From an uncultured Candidatus Saccharibacteria bacterium (GTDB lineage Bacteria; Patescibacteriota; Saccharimonadia; Saccharimonadales; Saccharimonadaceae): DNA of 64,000 nt. Both the position numbers and the translations under genes were made by a program. A model generated the notes under the pieces. It made no database searches, had not been told where the DNA came from, and saw nothing but the letters and a program-made list of their open reading frames with translations. Shown here one piece after another: positions 1 through 8,436 of the stretch (positions are counted from its first letter, which is position 1; each line of letters opens with the position of its first letter). The stretch spans positions 1-64,000 of the forward strand of contig CALISG010000001.1 of the NCBI GenBank assembly GCA_938042065.1, in the 5' to 3' direction.

Positions 1-656
1 CGATGTATAAAGACGTGCTTCAAAAGACGTTTGGCACGCTGCAGTTTCAGCTGGGCCGGTTCACGGTGGATATGAGCGGCGAGTGGGAAGTCTGGGATTA
101 TGCCGAGGTGATCAACAAGCACTATGGAATTGATGTGTATAATACAACGATTGAAGAGGTAGCTGCCAAGTTGAAAGAATATGGTTTGGAGGTCGAAAAG
201 ACCGATTCCATTCCGCGCAGTATCGATAAATTATGGAAGAATATTCGTAAAGATGTGGCTGGGCCGGTGTGGTTGGTGAATACGCCGAAGTTCGTCAGTC
301 CGCTGTCCAAGACCAACCCCGACAATCCGCAAACGGTGGAGCGTTTCCAGCCGATTATTGCCGGGTCGGAGCTGGGGAATGGTTTTTCCGAGCTGAATGA
401 CCCGATTGATCAGCTGAATCGTTTTGTTGAGCAGCAACAGATGCGCGATGCGGGCGACGAAGAAGCGATGATGCTGGACATCGACTTTGTGGAGATGTTG
501 GAGTACGGTATGCCGCCGGCTTGTGGCTGGGGCTATTCTGAGCGGGTATTTTGGATTTTTGAAGGCGTAACTGCCCGCGAGGGCGTGCCATTTCCACAAC
601 TGCGTTATGAGATTGACGAGACGACGCGGGCGATATATCCAGAAGTGAAGTTGTAG
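1..656 (+). CDS. lysS: lysyl-tRNA synthetase, C-terminal part (5' end outside window)
   Basis: Class II lysyl-tRNA synthetase, which charges tRNA-Lys in the cytoplasm. Only the last 217 or so residues are present; the frame is open to the window edge and the first ATG at position 3 lies inside the catalytic domain. Seen: a LysRS-like stretch GNGFSELNDPIDQ, then an acidic DEEAMMLDIDF segment and GMPPACGWGYSERVFW at the place of class II motif 3. In most bacterial LysRS that last block reads GMPPTGGLGIGIDRL, so the glycine pattern and the residue before the motif 3 arginine (E instead of D) are divergent. This may be a lineage feature. It is the last gene before a convergent minus-strand pair. 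Confidence 0.75.
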   Translation, partial: MYKDVLQKTFGTLQFQLGRFTVDMSGEWEVWDYAEVINKHYGIDVYNTTIEEVAAKLKEYGLEVEKTDSIPRSIDKLWKNIRKDVAGPVWLVNTPKFVSPLSKTNPDNPQTVERFQPIIAGSELGNGFSELNDPIDQLNRFVEQQQMRDAGDEEAMMLDIDFVEMLEYGMPPACGWGYSERVFWIFEGVTAREGVPFPQLRYEIDETTRAIYPEVKL

Positions 657-690
657 TTTTTGAAGTTGTCGATAATATCGGTACTGGCTT

Positions 691-987
691 TTAGGCGGCC
701 ATTTTCTCGCTATCCTCAGCTAGCTCGCCGAGCAAGATATCGATTTCATCAGACACAATGTCTGCAAAGTCTGGTACATTGGCGCGTACCCAATCGACGA
801 TTTGGTCGTCGCTGGCTTCTTGCATGTGTGATAGTTCTTCGGCTTGCTCTGGTGATAGCTCGAGGACGATTTCGTTGATGACACGTTCCTCTAGCGTCGA
901 TTCAAAATGGTCGGCAAGCGATTGGTAATCTTCGTCTGATAGATTGATTCCTAAATCTGCGAGGAGACTGCGGCTTAAAATTGGCAT
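691..987 (-). CDS. small acidic protein, DUF5663-like
   Basis: A 98-residue, strongly acidic, all-helical-looking protein with no signal peptide or membrane segment. The phrase LSPEQAEELSHMQEA and the overall size resemble the small DUF5663 proteins I associate with Patescibacteria; this is recognition by style, and function is unknown. The start at 987 has an AAAGGAT site at good spacing. It lies 30 bases downstream of the large coiled-coil gene on the same strand, so the two are probably co-transcribed from the 2335-2482 gap. It converges on lysS. Confidence 0.6.
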   Translation of the reverse strand: MPILSRSLLADLGINLSDEDYQSLADHFESTLEERVINEIVLELSPEQAEELSHMQEASDDQIVDWVRANVPDFADIVSDEIDILLGELAEDSEKMAA

Positions 988-1017
988 GATGTTATCCTTT
1001 CTTTTTCTGTTTTAACT

Positions 1018-2334
1018 TTAGACAAAGGTATTTTCGACGCTACGGTCTCTGGCTTGCTGGGTTGCTTCGGCTTTCTTCTTTGCAGCGGCTTCTGCTCGCG
1101 CTCTGTTCTCAAACTCTTTACCGGTGTTTTCGACGTCTTTTTGAGCTTGAATCAGCGACTGCGCAAGTTGCGTCTCCTGTCGCTGCAGTTCGGCTAAACG
1201 TTTATGGTAATCGGCGATTGCTTTCTCCATATTTTCTTGTTGTTGCTGAGCCTTGATGGCTTCGTACGTTGCTGCAAATTTGTTGGCGCTATCATCGGAT
1301 AGCGAGTCGGCTTTTTCTTGAAGCTTAGCCGCATTCTCTCTGACCGAAACCAGGTCTGACTCCATGTTGGCGATTTCTCCAGCTTGCTGGCGCATACTAT
1401 TTAGCTCGGTTCTGGTCTGCTGAAGCTGCCCGCCAATTGATTCAACTCGATTTTGTGCGTCAGCAGAAGCTCGCTCGGCGTATCGCGCTTGCCAGCTAGC
1501 ATCTTGCGAGTTTTTGTTGGCTTCGACGGCGTTCAGAAGGGCGCTAGCGATGCGGCGGCGTTGATTTTCTGGTATAGAGTTGACGTGTTCTTTGGCAGCT
1601 TTACGAGCCTCAAGCCAGCCTGCACCTTGTTCGCGTAATTTTCTACGAGTTTCTTTGCGAGCAAGAGCCTCATCTCGACGTTTTGATAGTTCAGCAATAG
1701 TAGCTTCGCGGCGTGCTTCATAGGCGTTTTTGACGGCTTCTACGCGCCCAGTCATCCGATTCTGTCGTATTTCGAGATTTGCTTTGCGTTTGTTCAGGCG
1801 AGCCTCAGCTTTTTGAAGCTTCCTCATACGGAATTTTTTAAGCGGGTGATTGTCGCTGAGATGAGCAACCTCGTCAAGCTTTGCCTTGCGCCGGTCATAC
1901 GAGCTCTGGGCTAGGCCGTGCATAAACTTATCCATCAAGAGGCCTGGCTGCTCCATGGCATTATTCCAAGCTGCTGCAGCTCTTTCCTTGCCCCATTGTA
2001 GTGTATTACCAGCGCCTTTTATCATTTGACTAACTGGGTAGCGATTGCCTAGAATTTCAGCGTCAGTGCGCAGTGTCTCGTTAGCCTGTACCTCGGCGGC
2101 GTCTTCAGCGCTTTCTTGGCCGGGTTCGACACCTTCGTATTCGGCGGCTTCCGCAGTGTATTGTTCTGCTTCAGCTGCGGCGCTATATGTAGGCGATTGC
2201 TCAGACTCGGCAGCTTGTCTAGTGAGTTCTTCGGCCCCATTTATGACATCAGCTATTTCTTTTGGCGTAGGCGATCGTCCAGGACCTTCGTGTTCGGCCG
2301 TACCTGTTGCTCTTGGCATTCTTTCTCGCCACAT
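1018..2334 (-). CDS. large alanine/glutamine-rich coiled-coil protein, function unknown
   Basis: 438 residues. The first 100 are acidic and low in complexity (many A, E, T and Y); residues from about 130 onward are long K/R/E/Q/A-rich helices expected to form coiled coils, including runs such as AEARLNKRKANLEIRQNR. There is no signal peptide, membrane helix or recognisable catalytic motif. A structural, scaffold or filament role is only a guess. The start is supported by AAGGAAT upstream of the ATG. The next gene downstream is the DUF5663-like gene. I do not recognise the family. Confidence 0.7.
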   Translation of the reverse strand: MWRERMPRATGTAEHEGPGRSPTPKEIADVINGAEELTRQAAESEQSPTYSAAAEAEQYTAEAAEYEGVEPGQESAEDAAEVQANETLRTDAEILGNRYPVSQMIKGAGNTLQWGKERAAAAWNNAMEQPGLLMDKFMHGLAQSSYDRRKAKLDEVAHLSDNHPLKKFRMRKLQKAEARLNKRKANLEIRQNRMTGRVEAVKNAYEARREATIAELSKRRDEALARKETRRKLREQGAGWLEARKAAKEHVNSIPENQRRRIASALLNAVEANKNSQDASWQARYAERASADAQNRVESIGGQLQQTRTELNSMRQQAGEIANMESDLVSVRENAAKLQEKADSLSDDSANKFAATYEAIKAQQQQENMEKAIADYHKRLAELQRQETQLAQSLIQAQKDVENTGKEFENRARAEAAAKKKAEATQQARDRSVENTFV

Positions 2335-2482
2335 TTTGTTTTATTCCTTTTTTATTTTTGTCTGACTTTCTATACAACTTATAGCAAAAAATCACGCTTA
2401 TGTCAATATTTTTAGCGTAAAATAGGCAAAAATAGCCGAGATTTTTGCCCAGACGGCTGCAAATGCTATACTATTAGATATT

Positions 2483-3319
2483 ATGGAATGGTGGCAAGCT
2501 ATTATATTGGGTATTGTCGAGGGAGTGACCGAGTTTTTGCCAGTGTCGTCGACCGGGCATTTGACAATTGTCGAGAAGTTGATGGGTATGCGGATCAACG
2601 ATCCAAGTTTGACGGCTTTTACGGCTATTATTCAAATTGGCGCTATCGCTGCAGCGATAATTTATTTCCGAGATGATATTTGGCGGGTGATGAGTGCCTG
2701 GTGGCGCGGCTTGTGGTGGAAACGGGCGCGGCGGCAGTTTGATTACAAATATGGCTGGGCAATTATTATTGGATCGCTGCCGATTGCAGCTATCGGTTAT
2801 GCTCTCAAAAATGAGGTCGAGACAGTGTTGCGCAGTTTATGGTTTGTGGCTTTTGCGTTGATTGGTTGGAGCCTGGTGATGTGGCTAGCCGACAAATGCA
2901 GCGCTGTGCGGCGCGGCGAGCGGCAGACAACTTGGCGGGATACGCTGGCGATTGGTTTGGGGCAGTGTTTAGCGCTGATTCCAGGCGTGTCGCGCTCAGG
3001 AGCGACGATTTCGGTGGGGCTATTCCGCGGTTTTGATCGGGTAACGGTGACGAAATTAAGCTTCTTCCTGGGTATTCCAGCCTTGGTGGCGGCAGGTTTG
3101 CTAGAGGCAATGACTGCTTACAAATATATTGGCGGCGGTGTTGGCTGGGTGTCGACAATTTTGGCGACAGCGGTGGCTTTTGCGGTTGGCTATTGGTCGA
3201 TTGCTTGGCTGTTGAAATTTGTCGCCCGCAATGACTTTTCGTTGTTTATCCGGTACCGCATCGGTTTGGGCGTGATAATTATGTTATTGCTAATGACTGG
3301 CGCGATAACGGCAATATAA
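2483..3319 (+). CDS. uppP: undecaprenyl-diphosphatase UppP (BacA)
   Basis: Integral membrane phosphatase that recycles undecaprenyl pyrophosphate to the monophosphate carrier used by MraY and MurG, both encoded later in this window. Seen: EGVTEFLPVSSTGH at about residues 14-27 and PGVSRSGATIS at about 167-177, the two conserved active-site blocks, plus multiple hydrophobic helices; 278 residues is typical. A TATACT -10 at 2467-2472 lies only 10 bases before the ATG and there is no Shine-Dalgarno site, so the 5' leader is at most a few bases. The ABC gene at 3333 follows after 13 bases. Confidence 0.95.
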   Translation: MEWWQAIILGIVEGVTEFLPVSSTGHLTIVEKLMGMRINDPSLTAFTAIIQIGAIAAAIIYFRDDIWRVMSAWWRGLWWKRARRQFDYKYGWAIIIGSLPIAAIGYALKNEVETVLRSLWFVAFALIGWSLVMWLADKCSAVRRGERQTTWRDTLAIGLGQCLALIPGVSRSGATISVGLFRGFDRVTVTKLSFFLGIPALVAAGLLEAMTAYKYIGGGVGWVSTILATAVAFAVGYWSIAWLLKFVARNDFSLFIRYRIGLGVIIMLLLMTGAITAI

Positions 3320-3332
3320 GTAGGAGGGCTGA

Positions 3333-4103
3333 ATGATTGAAGTCAAAAATATTACTAAAATATACGGTAAAAAGAAAAATGCTTTTACGGCGCTGGATAG
3401 AGTTAGCCTGAATATCGAAGAGGGTTCGAGCGTGGCGGTTCTGGGTAAATCTGGCAGTGGTAAATCGACGCTGATGCATGCGATTTCTGGGCTAGACAAG
3501 CCGCAAAAGGGCAAGGTGCTAATTGACGGCGAAGACATTTTGCGGTTGAAGCCGCGGGCTACCGACAAATTTCGGGCGCAGAAGATGGGTTTTATCTTCC
3601 AGAGTTTCTTCGTTGAGGGCGGCGAGAGCTGTTACGATAATGTCAGTTTGGCGTTAGAGACGGCGGGCGTGGCGAGAATCGGCCGCAAGAAACGGATTAT
3701 TGAAGCTTTAGAGGCGGTCGATTTGGGTGACAAGATCAAGTCGCGTGCCAAAGACCTTTCAGGCGGGCAAAAACAGCGTTTGGCGATTGCTCGGGCGATT
3801 GTGGGCCGCCCGCAAATCTTATTTGCTGATGAGCCGACTGGTAATCTTGACTCGGCAACTTCAAAAGTGATTGAGGATTTGTTGTTTAATTATTGTAAAG
3901 AAAACAACGCTACGTTGATTATTGTGACTCACGATGAAGACTTAGCGCAAAAATGTCAGCGGGTGATTCATATCAAAGATGGCAAGATTGAATCGGATTC
4001 TGCCGCTAGGAAACTGGCCGCTAAAAACCAAAGCAAAGCATTAACCAAAACTGCTGCCAAAAATAAATCGGCCGGCAAGCCAGCAAAGGAGACAAAACAA
4101 TGA
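3333..4103 (+). CDS. ABC transporter ATP-binding protein, MacB/LolD type
   Basis: Cytoplasmic ATPase partner of the permease encoded directly downstream. Seen: Walker [10 protein letters not shown] near residue 38, signature LSGGQKQR near 142, Walker [14 protein letters not shown] near 162 and the switch histidine in IVTHDE. The last 35 residues are a basic alanine/lysine-rich tail after the conserved domain. The start has an AGGAGG site (3322-3327). The stop overlaps the permease start as ATGA, so translation is probably coupled. The family exports peptides, lipoproteins or drugs; the substrate cannot be read from sequence. Confidence 0.9.
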   Translation: MIEVKNITKIYGKKKNAFTALDRVSLNIEEGSSVAVLGKSGSGKSTLMHAISGLDKPQKGKVLIDGEDILRLKPRATDKFRAQKMGFIFQSFFVEGGESCYDNVSLALETAGVARIGRKKRIIEALEAVDLGDKIKSRAKDLSGGQKQRLAIARAIVGRPQILFADEPTGNLDSATSKVIEDLLFNYCKENNATLIIVTHDEDLAQKCQRVIHIKDGKIESDSAARKLAAKNQSKALTKTAAKNKSAGKPAKETKQ

Positions 4104-5467
4104 AAACAACTGATATTATCGCTAGAGCTGGCCGCAATTTGCGCCGTGCTAAAATGCGAACGATTTTGACTAGCGTAGCTATTGCGGTGGGCGGTTTTGC
4201 GATTATGGCTAGCTTGATGGTTGGAGAGGGTGCTAGGCAGTACGTTGATCGGATAATCAGCAGTAATATTGATCCGAATGGCTTGATTATTGCCAAAGAT
4301 AAGCGGGTTGTTACTGCCGGTGCAGCCACTGGCAGCAGAAATGAGCTAACCGAGTACAATCCGAATACAAAATCATACTACGGCCAAGATTACGACACAC
4401 TCACTCAAAGCGATATCGAAAAGCTGCGCCAGCGCAAGGATCTCAAAAATGTTGAGCCGGGCTACCAGCTGCAGCCGAAATACGTGACTTTTAGCGTAAA
4501 AGGCGACAAAAAATACGTCGCTCAAGTCATGATGCGCGATAATAGCTTGCAGCTAGAGACTGCGGCTGGTCGCGAGATCAAATCGGGGACAAAACTAGCG
4601 CCAGCCGAAGCGGTCATACCAGAGAGCTACACTGAAAAATTAGGTAAAACAGCGGCAGAGGTGGTTGGTTCGACGCTAACGATTACCGTTAGCCAGCAGC
4701 CGCAGCAGGCAGATAGTGCGACAATTCAGCGGGTATATGCCGAGGAAGGCGAAACTGGCGTGAAAGAGTTGCTAAGCGGTAAAACGCTAAATAAACAGTT
4801 TAAAATTGCGGCAGTTATCAAGAAATCGCCGGATCAGATGGTCAGCCGGCCGAATTTGTACATTGACTCGAGTGCCGCTAAGGAGTTAACTGATTTTAGC
4901 ACCGCCGGAACGGATTCTTATCAGAAATATATTTTTGCTAATGCGACTGCCACTGGCGGTAAAACTCCCGAGGAGGTTCGCGATAACTTGAAAGATGCCG
5001 GTTATCCGTCGATGACTTCGAAAGACGTGCAGAGTATGATTTTTACTTTTGTGAATATATTGCAAACCATTGTCATGGGGTTTGGCATCTTGGCATTGGT
5101 AGTCAGCGTGTTCGGTATTGTTAATACGATGTATATCTCGGTGTTAGAGCGGACGCAGCAGATTGGTTTGATGAAGGCTCTGGGAGCGTCGAAACGCGAC
5201 ATTGCCCGGCTGTTCCGTTACGAGGCGGCATGGGTCGGTTTCTTGGGCGGTATGCTTGGCGTGCTGAGTGCCTGGGGAGCTGGTACGCTGGCTAATCCGG
5301 CAATTTCTAATGCGTTGGGTCTGGGCAAATATAGTTTGCTGATTTTCCAGCCGCTAGACGCCGCCGTTGTAGTGTTGGCGCTGATGCTGGTGGCGATCGT
5401 CGCTGGTTGGCTACCGAGCCGCAAGGCTGCCAAGCTTGATCCGATTGAGGCGCTGCGAACGGAGTAA
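4100..5467 (+). CDS. ABC transporter permease, MacB/FtsX-like
   Basis: 455-residue membrane subunit of the exporter formed with the preceding ATPase. Seen: one N-terminal membrane helix (about residues 20-42), a large extracellular MacB_PCD-type domain (about 45-305), then three C-terminal helices (about 310-345, 365-395, 410-440). After the second helix comes the coupling-helix sequence ERTQQIGLMKALGASKRDI, typical of FtsX/MacB permeases. Four helices with one large external domain is the type VII ABC layout. The ATGA overlap with the ATPase gene supports a two-subunit complex. Substrate unknown. Confidence 0.9.
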   Translation: MKTTDIIARAGRNLRRAKMRTILTSVAIAVGGFAIMASLMVGEGARQYVDRIISSNIDPNGLIIAKDKRVVTAGAATGSRNELTEYNPNTKSYYGQDYDTLTQSDIEKLRQRKDLKNVEPGYQLQPKYVTFSVKGDKKYVAQVMMRDNSLQLETAAGREIKSGTKLAPAEAVIPESYTEKLGKTAAEVVGSTLTITVSQQPQQADSATIQRVYAEEGETGVKELLSGKTLNKQFKIAAVIKKSPDQMVSRPNLYIDSSAAKELTDFSTAGTDSYQKYIFANATATGGKTPEEVRDNLKDAGYPSMTSKDVQSMIFTFVNILQTIVMGFGILALVVSVFGIVNTMYISVLERTQQIGLMKALGASKRDIARLFRYEAAWVGFLGGMLGVLSAWGAGTLANPAISNALGLGKYSLLIFQPLDAAVVVLALMLVAIVAGWLPSRKAAKLDPIEALRTE

Positions 5468-5544
5468 CTTACAGCGAAATAAGTTGTTTGATATGGTTAA
5501 TAGATTCGTTGGCGTACGGTATCACAAGATGATATACTAATGCT

Positions 5545-6792
5545 ATGCTAGATATTCGCTACATTCGAGAAAACGCCGATCGCGTTCAGGAATCGGCAAA
5601 AAATAAAGGCTACAATGACGTATCGATTGCTCGTTTGCTAGACACTGATGAGCAGCGGCGGCAATTGCAGCAGCAGGTCGATGAACTGCGAACGCGGCGG
5701 AACGAGATCGCTGGCCAGATGAAGGGCGGTAAACCAGCGCCAGAGCTGATTGAACAGGGCAGGGCGTTGAAAGAAGAGCTAGCGAAACTAGAGAGCGATT
5801 TGCGCGATGTCGAAGCAGATTTTCAAGTGCAGATGGACGCGGTGCCTAATATAATACTTGATGATGTGCCGCTTGGCGGTGAGTCGGATAGCGTGGAGAT
5901 TAAAACGTGGGGTGATAAGCGCCAATCTGCCGAGGATCATTTAGATTTTGCAACTGGCCGCGATTGGCTTGACTTTGAGCGCGGTGCCAAGGTGGCTGGC
6001 ACGAAATTCTACTACATCAAGGGCGATTTGATGCTGCTAGAGAATGCGATTTATCAGTATGCGCTGAATCTGTTGATTTCTAAAGGATTTACTCCGATGA
6101 CGGTGCCGCATATGGTGTCGGGCCGGGTGGCGCGCGGTTCCGGTTTTGCTCCGAAGAGCGACAAAGAAAGCAATGAGTATTTCATCGACGGCGAAGATGT
6201 CATGCTAATTGGTACGGCCGAGGCGCCGCTGACTGGCTTTCATGCTGACGAAATCATCGATGAGAAGAAACTGCCGCTACTCTATGCTGGCTATAGCCCT
6301 TGCTATCGTAAAGAAGCGGGTGCAGCTGGCAAGTTTAGCCGCGGACTGTTCCGCGTACACCAATTCAATAAGTTGGAAATGTATATTTTTTGTACGCCAG
6401 AACAATCAGCTCAAATGCACGAAAAGATCTTGTCGATCGAGGAAGAGATTTGGCAAAACTTAGGTGTGCCGTACCATGTGGTGAATATCGCGGCTGGCGA
6501 CCTCGGTGCGCCAGCAGCCAAAAAGTATGATATTGAATACTGGTCGCCAGTCGATAACCAGTATCGTGAATTAACTAGCTGCTCGAACTGTACTGATTTT
6601 CAGGCGCGTAATCTCAATATTCGCGTGCGCCGCAGCGACGGCTCGCTGCAGGTACTGCACACGCTTAACGGTACAGCAGTAAGCTTGGCGCGCTCGCTAG
6701 TAGCAATCATCGAGAATTACCAGACCGATGACGGTAAGCTGCGCGTACCAGAGGTACTACGGCCGTATCTGGGTAATCGCGAGGAATTGTGA
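5545..6792 (+). CDS. serS: seryl-tRNA synthetase
   Basis: Class II synthetase that charges tRNA-Ser. Seen: an N-terminal helical arm rich in Q, R and E (about residues 30-100) that reads the long variable arm of tRNA-Ser; motif 2 region ending FRVHQFNKLEMY; and motif 3 with NGTAVSLARSLVAIIENYQ near the C-terminus. 415 residues is usual. A TATACT -10 (5533-5538) ends 6 bases before the ATG and there is no Shine-Dalgarno site, so the mRNA is predicted to be leaderless. The stop overlaps the next start as TGATG. Confidence 0.96.
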   Translation: MLDIRYIRENADRVQESAKNKGYNDVSIARLLDTDEQRRQLQQQVDELRTRRNEIAGQMKGGKPAPELIEQGRALKEELAKLESDLRDVEADFQVQMDAVPNIILDDVPLGGESDSVEIKTWGDKRQSAEDHLDFATGRDWLDFERGAKVAGTKFYYIKGDLMLLENAIYQYALNLLISKGFTPMTVPHMVSGRVARGSGFAPKSDKESNEYFIDGEDVMLIGTAEAPLTGFHADEIIDEKKLPLLYAGYSPCYRKEAGAAGKFSRGLFRVHQFNKLEMYIFCTPEQSAQMHEKILSIEEEIWQNLGVPYHVVNIAAGDLGAPAAKKYDIEYWSPVDNQYRELTSCSNCTDFQARNLNIRVRRSDGSLQVLHTLNGTAVSLARSLVAIIENYQTDDGKLRVPEVLRPYLGNREEL

Positions 6793-7919
6793 TGAAGCGA
6801 GTGGTTCGCCAAGTCTCGCGCAGCGGTTACCAGAAACTTGCTAAACCGTTGCTTTTTCGACAACACCCAGACAAAGCGCATGAGGGTATGATCAAAGCGG
6901 CGCGAATGTTGCACCGAGTGCGCGGCGAGAATATTTTGCGGGTATGGAATTATCGAAATTCGCGGCTCGAGCAGGAGATCTTAGGCCTAGAATTCAAAAA
7001 TCCGCTAGGGATGTCGGCGGGACTGGACAAGAACTTCGACTTGCCGCCAATAGCTAAGCGGATTGGTTTAGGCTTTGAAATTGGCGGCTCGACTACTGCG
7101 CAGGTTTGTGCCGGTAATCCGCGGCCGTGGTTTCGCCGCTTACCGAGCGAGAAATCGATTGTAGTTAACGTCGGCTTGGCAAATAACGGAGTCGCTCGCA
7201 ATATACAACGGATTAAGCAGTATCCGCGGCGGCTGTGGCGCGATTTCCCGTTGAGCGTGTCAGTTGCTAAAACCAATAACCCCGAAAATGTTAGCGATAT
7301 CGAAGCGATTGCCGACTATTGCCAAAGTTTGCGCCAGCTAGAGGCAGCTGGTTGCGCGCCGTTGTACGAAATCAATATTAGCTGTCCGAATACTTATGGC
7401 GGCGAGCCGTTTACGACGCCAGCACGGCTGGATAAATTATTGACGGCGGTAGATGACTTGCGTTTAACACGGCCAATTTTCGTTAAGATGCCGACAGACA
7501 AAAAGTGGCCGGAATTTATGAAGCTGCTAGCAGTAATTGATCGGCATGAGATTGCTGGTTTAACGATTGGCAATCTAGTCAAGGACCGCTCGGCGCTGCG
7601 TAATTCAAAATTGCTGGATAACGAGATCAGGGGAAATCTCAGCGGCCAGCCAGCGCGGGAGCTTACTACTGGCTTAATTTTCAAAACTTATGCCAAATAC
7701 CGCGATCGTTTTGTGATTATCGGTGTCGGCGGCGTGTTTACTGCCGAGGATGCTTACGAGAAGATTTGTGCTGGTGCGAGCCTGGTGGCTATGGTGACGG
7801 CGCTAATGTTTGAGGGGCCGCAGGTTATCGGCGAAATTAACGAAGGCCTAGTTAAGTTGCTCGACCGCGATGGCTTTCAGAATATTACTGAGGCGATTGG
7901 TAGCGCTCACCGCGGCTAA
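6792..7919 (+). CDS. pyrD: dihydroorotate dehydrogenase
   Basis: FMN enzyme oxidising dihydroorotate to orotate in pyrimidine synthesis. Seen: FKNPLGMSAGLDKNFD near the start of the barrel, GFEIGGSTT, INISCPNTYGG, GLTIGNL and the phosphate-binding end IIGVGGVFTAEDAYEK. The N-terminal helical segment (about residues 1-50) and general layout look like the membrane-linked class 2 enzymes, but the catalytic position in NISCPN is cysteine, as in class 1; class 2 normally has serine there. No other pyrimidine genes are nearby. I chose ATG 6792 (overlapping the serS stop as TGATG, with GAGGA just upstream) over a GTG three bases earlier. Confidence 0.85.
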   Translation: MKRVVRQVSRSGYQKLAKPLLFRQHPDKAHEGMIKAARMLHRVRGENILRVWNYRNSRLEQEILGLEFKNPLGMSAGLDKNFDLPPIAKRIGLGFEIGGSTTAQVCAGNPRPWFRRLPSEKSIVVNVGLANNGVARNIQRIKQYPRRLWRDFPLSVSVAKTNNPENVSDIEAIADYCQSLRQLEAAGCAPLYEINISCPNTYGGEPFTTPARLDKLLTAVDDLRLTRPIFVKMPTDKKWPEFMKLLAVIDRHEIAGLTIGNLVKDRSALRNSKLLDNEIRGNLSGQPARELTTGLIFKTYAKYRDRFVIIGVGGVFTAEDAYEKICAGASLVAMVTALMFEGPQVIGEINEGLVKLLDRDGFQNITEAIGSAHRG

Positions 7920-7964
7920 ATGCTATAATTAAAATACATTATCGGTTTAACGAAAGGGGTCAAA

Positions 7965-8342
7965 GTGATTGCAGATATTGATATAACTGGCGTAGGCGGC
8001 TACGTTTTGGATGAACCGACGAGAAAGTATATTAGCAAGAAAATCGGCAGATTAGATCGCTTAGTGACGCGGCATGCTCGCAAAACTATGAGTGCTTCGG
8101 TGAAGATCGAGGAAGTCAATCGCGATAACGGCAACAAATATGAAGTCGAAGTGATTATTAACGTGCCGGATCAGGTTATCAAAGCCAAAGATTCGACAAT
8201 GAACGTTATGGCGGCAACTGATATCGTCGAGCGTAAGCTAGCCGGGCAGCTTCGCAAGTACAAGCAAAATTTGTTAGCTCACGTCGGCCGGCGCGATATA
8301 CTAGCGCGGTTCAAACGCGGTTTTGACCGCGAAACACAGTAG
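7965..8342 (+). CDS. hpf: ribosome hibernation promoting factor (HPF/RaiA family)
   Basis: 125-residue protein of the HPF/YfiA family, which binds the 30S decoding region and stores ribosomes in an inactive state during slow growth. Seen: the beta-alpha-beta-beta-beta-alpha pattern with VKIEEVNRDNGNKYEVEV and a basic helix ending KLAGQLRKYKQN. It lacks the extra C-terminal dimerisation domain of long HPF. It starts with GTG behind an AAAGGGG site and has a leader after a TATAAT at 7924-7929, so it is a leadered gene. It is followed by a terminator at 8363. Confidence 0.85.
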   Translation: MIADIDITGVGGYVLDEPTRKYISKKIGRLDRLVTRHARKTMSASVKIEEVNRDNGNKYEVEVIINVPDQVIKAKDSTMNVMAATDIVERKLAGQLRKYKQNLLAHVGRRDILARFKRGFDRETQ

Positions 8343-8362
8343 CGATTTAGTAGCAGCCTCTT

Positions 8363-8404
8363 CCAAAACTCCCCGAAAACAGTTATAATTAGGGGAGTTT
8401 TTGG
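8363..8404 (+). terminator. intrinsic terminator after hpf with a -10 element in its loop
   Basis: CCAAAACTCCCC (8363-8374) can pair with GGGGAGTTTTTGG (8392-8404), giving a GC-rich stem followed by T residues. The 17-base loop contains TATAAT (8384-8389), about 47 bases before the secA start. The same segment can therefore end hpf transcription and start secA transcription. Confidence 0.75.
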
Positions 8405-8436
8405 AAAATACCTGAAAGTGAGGGAAATTTGACGTT

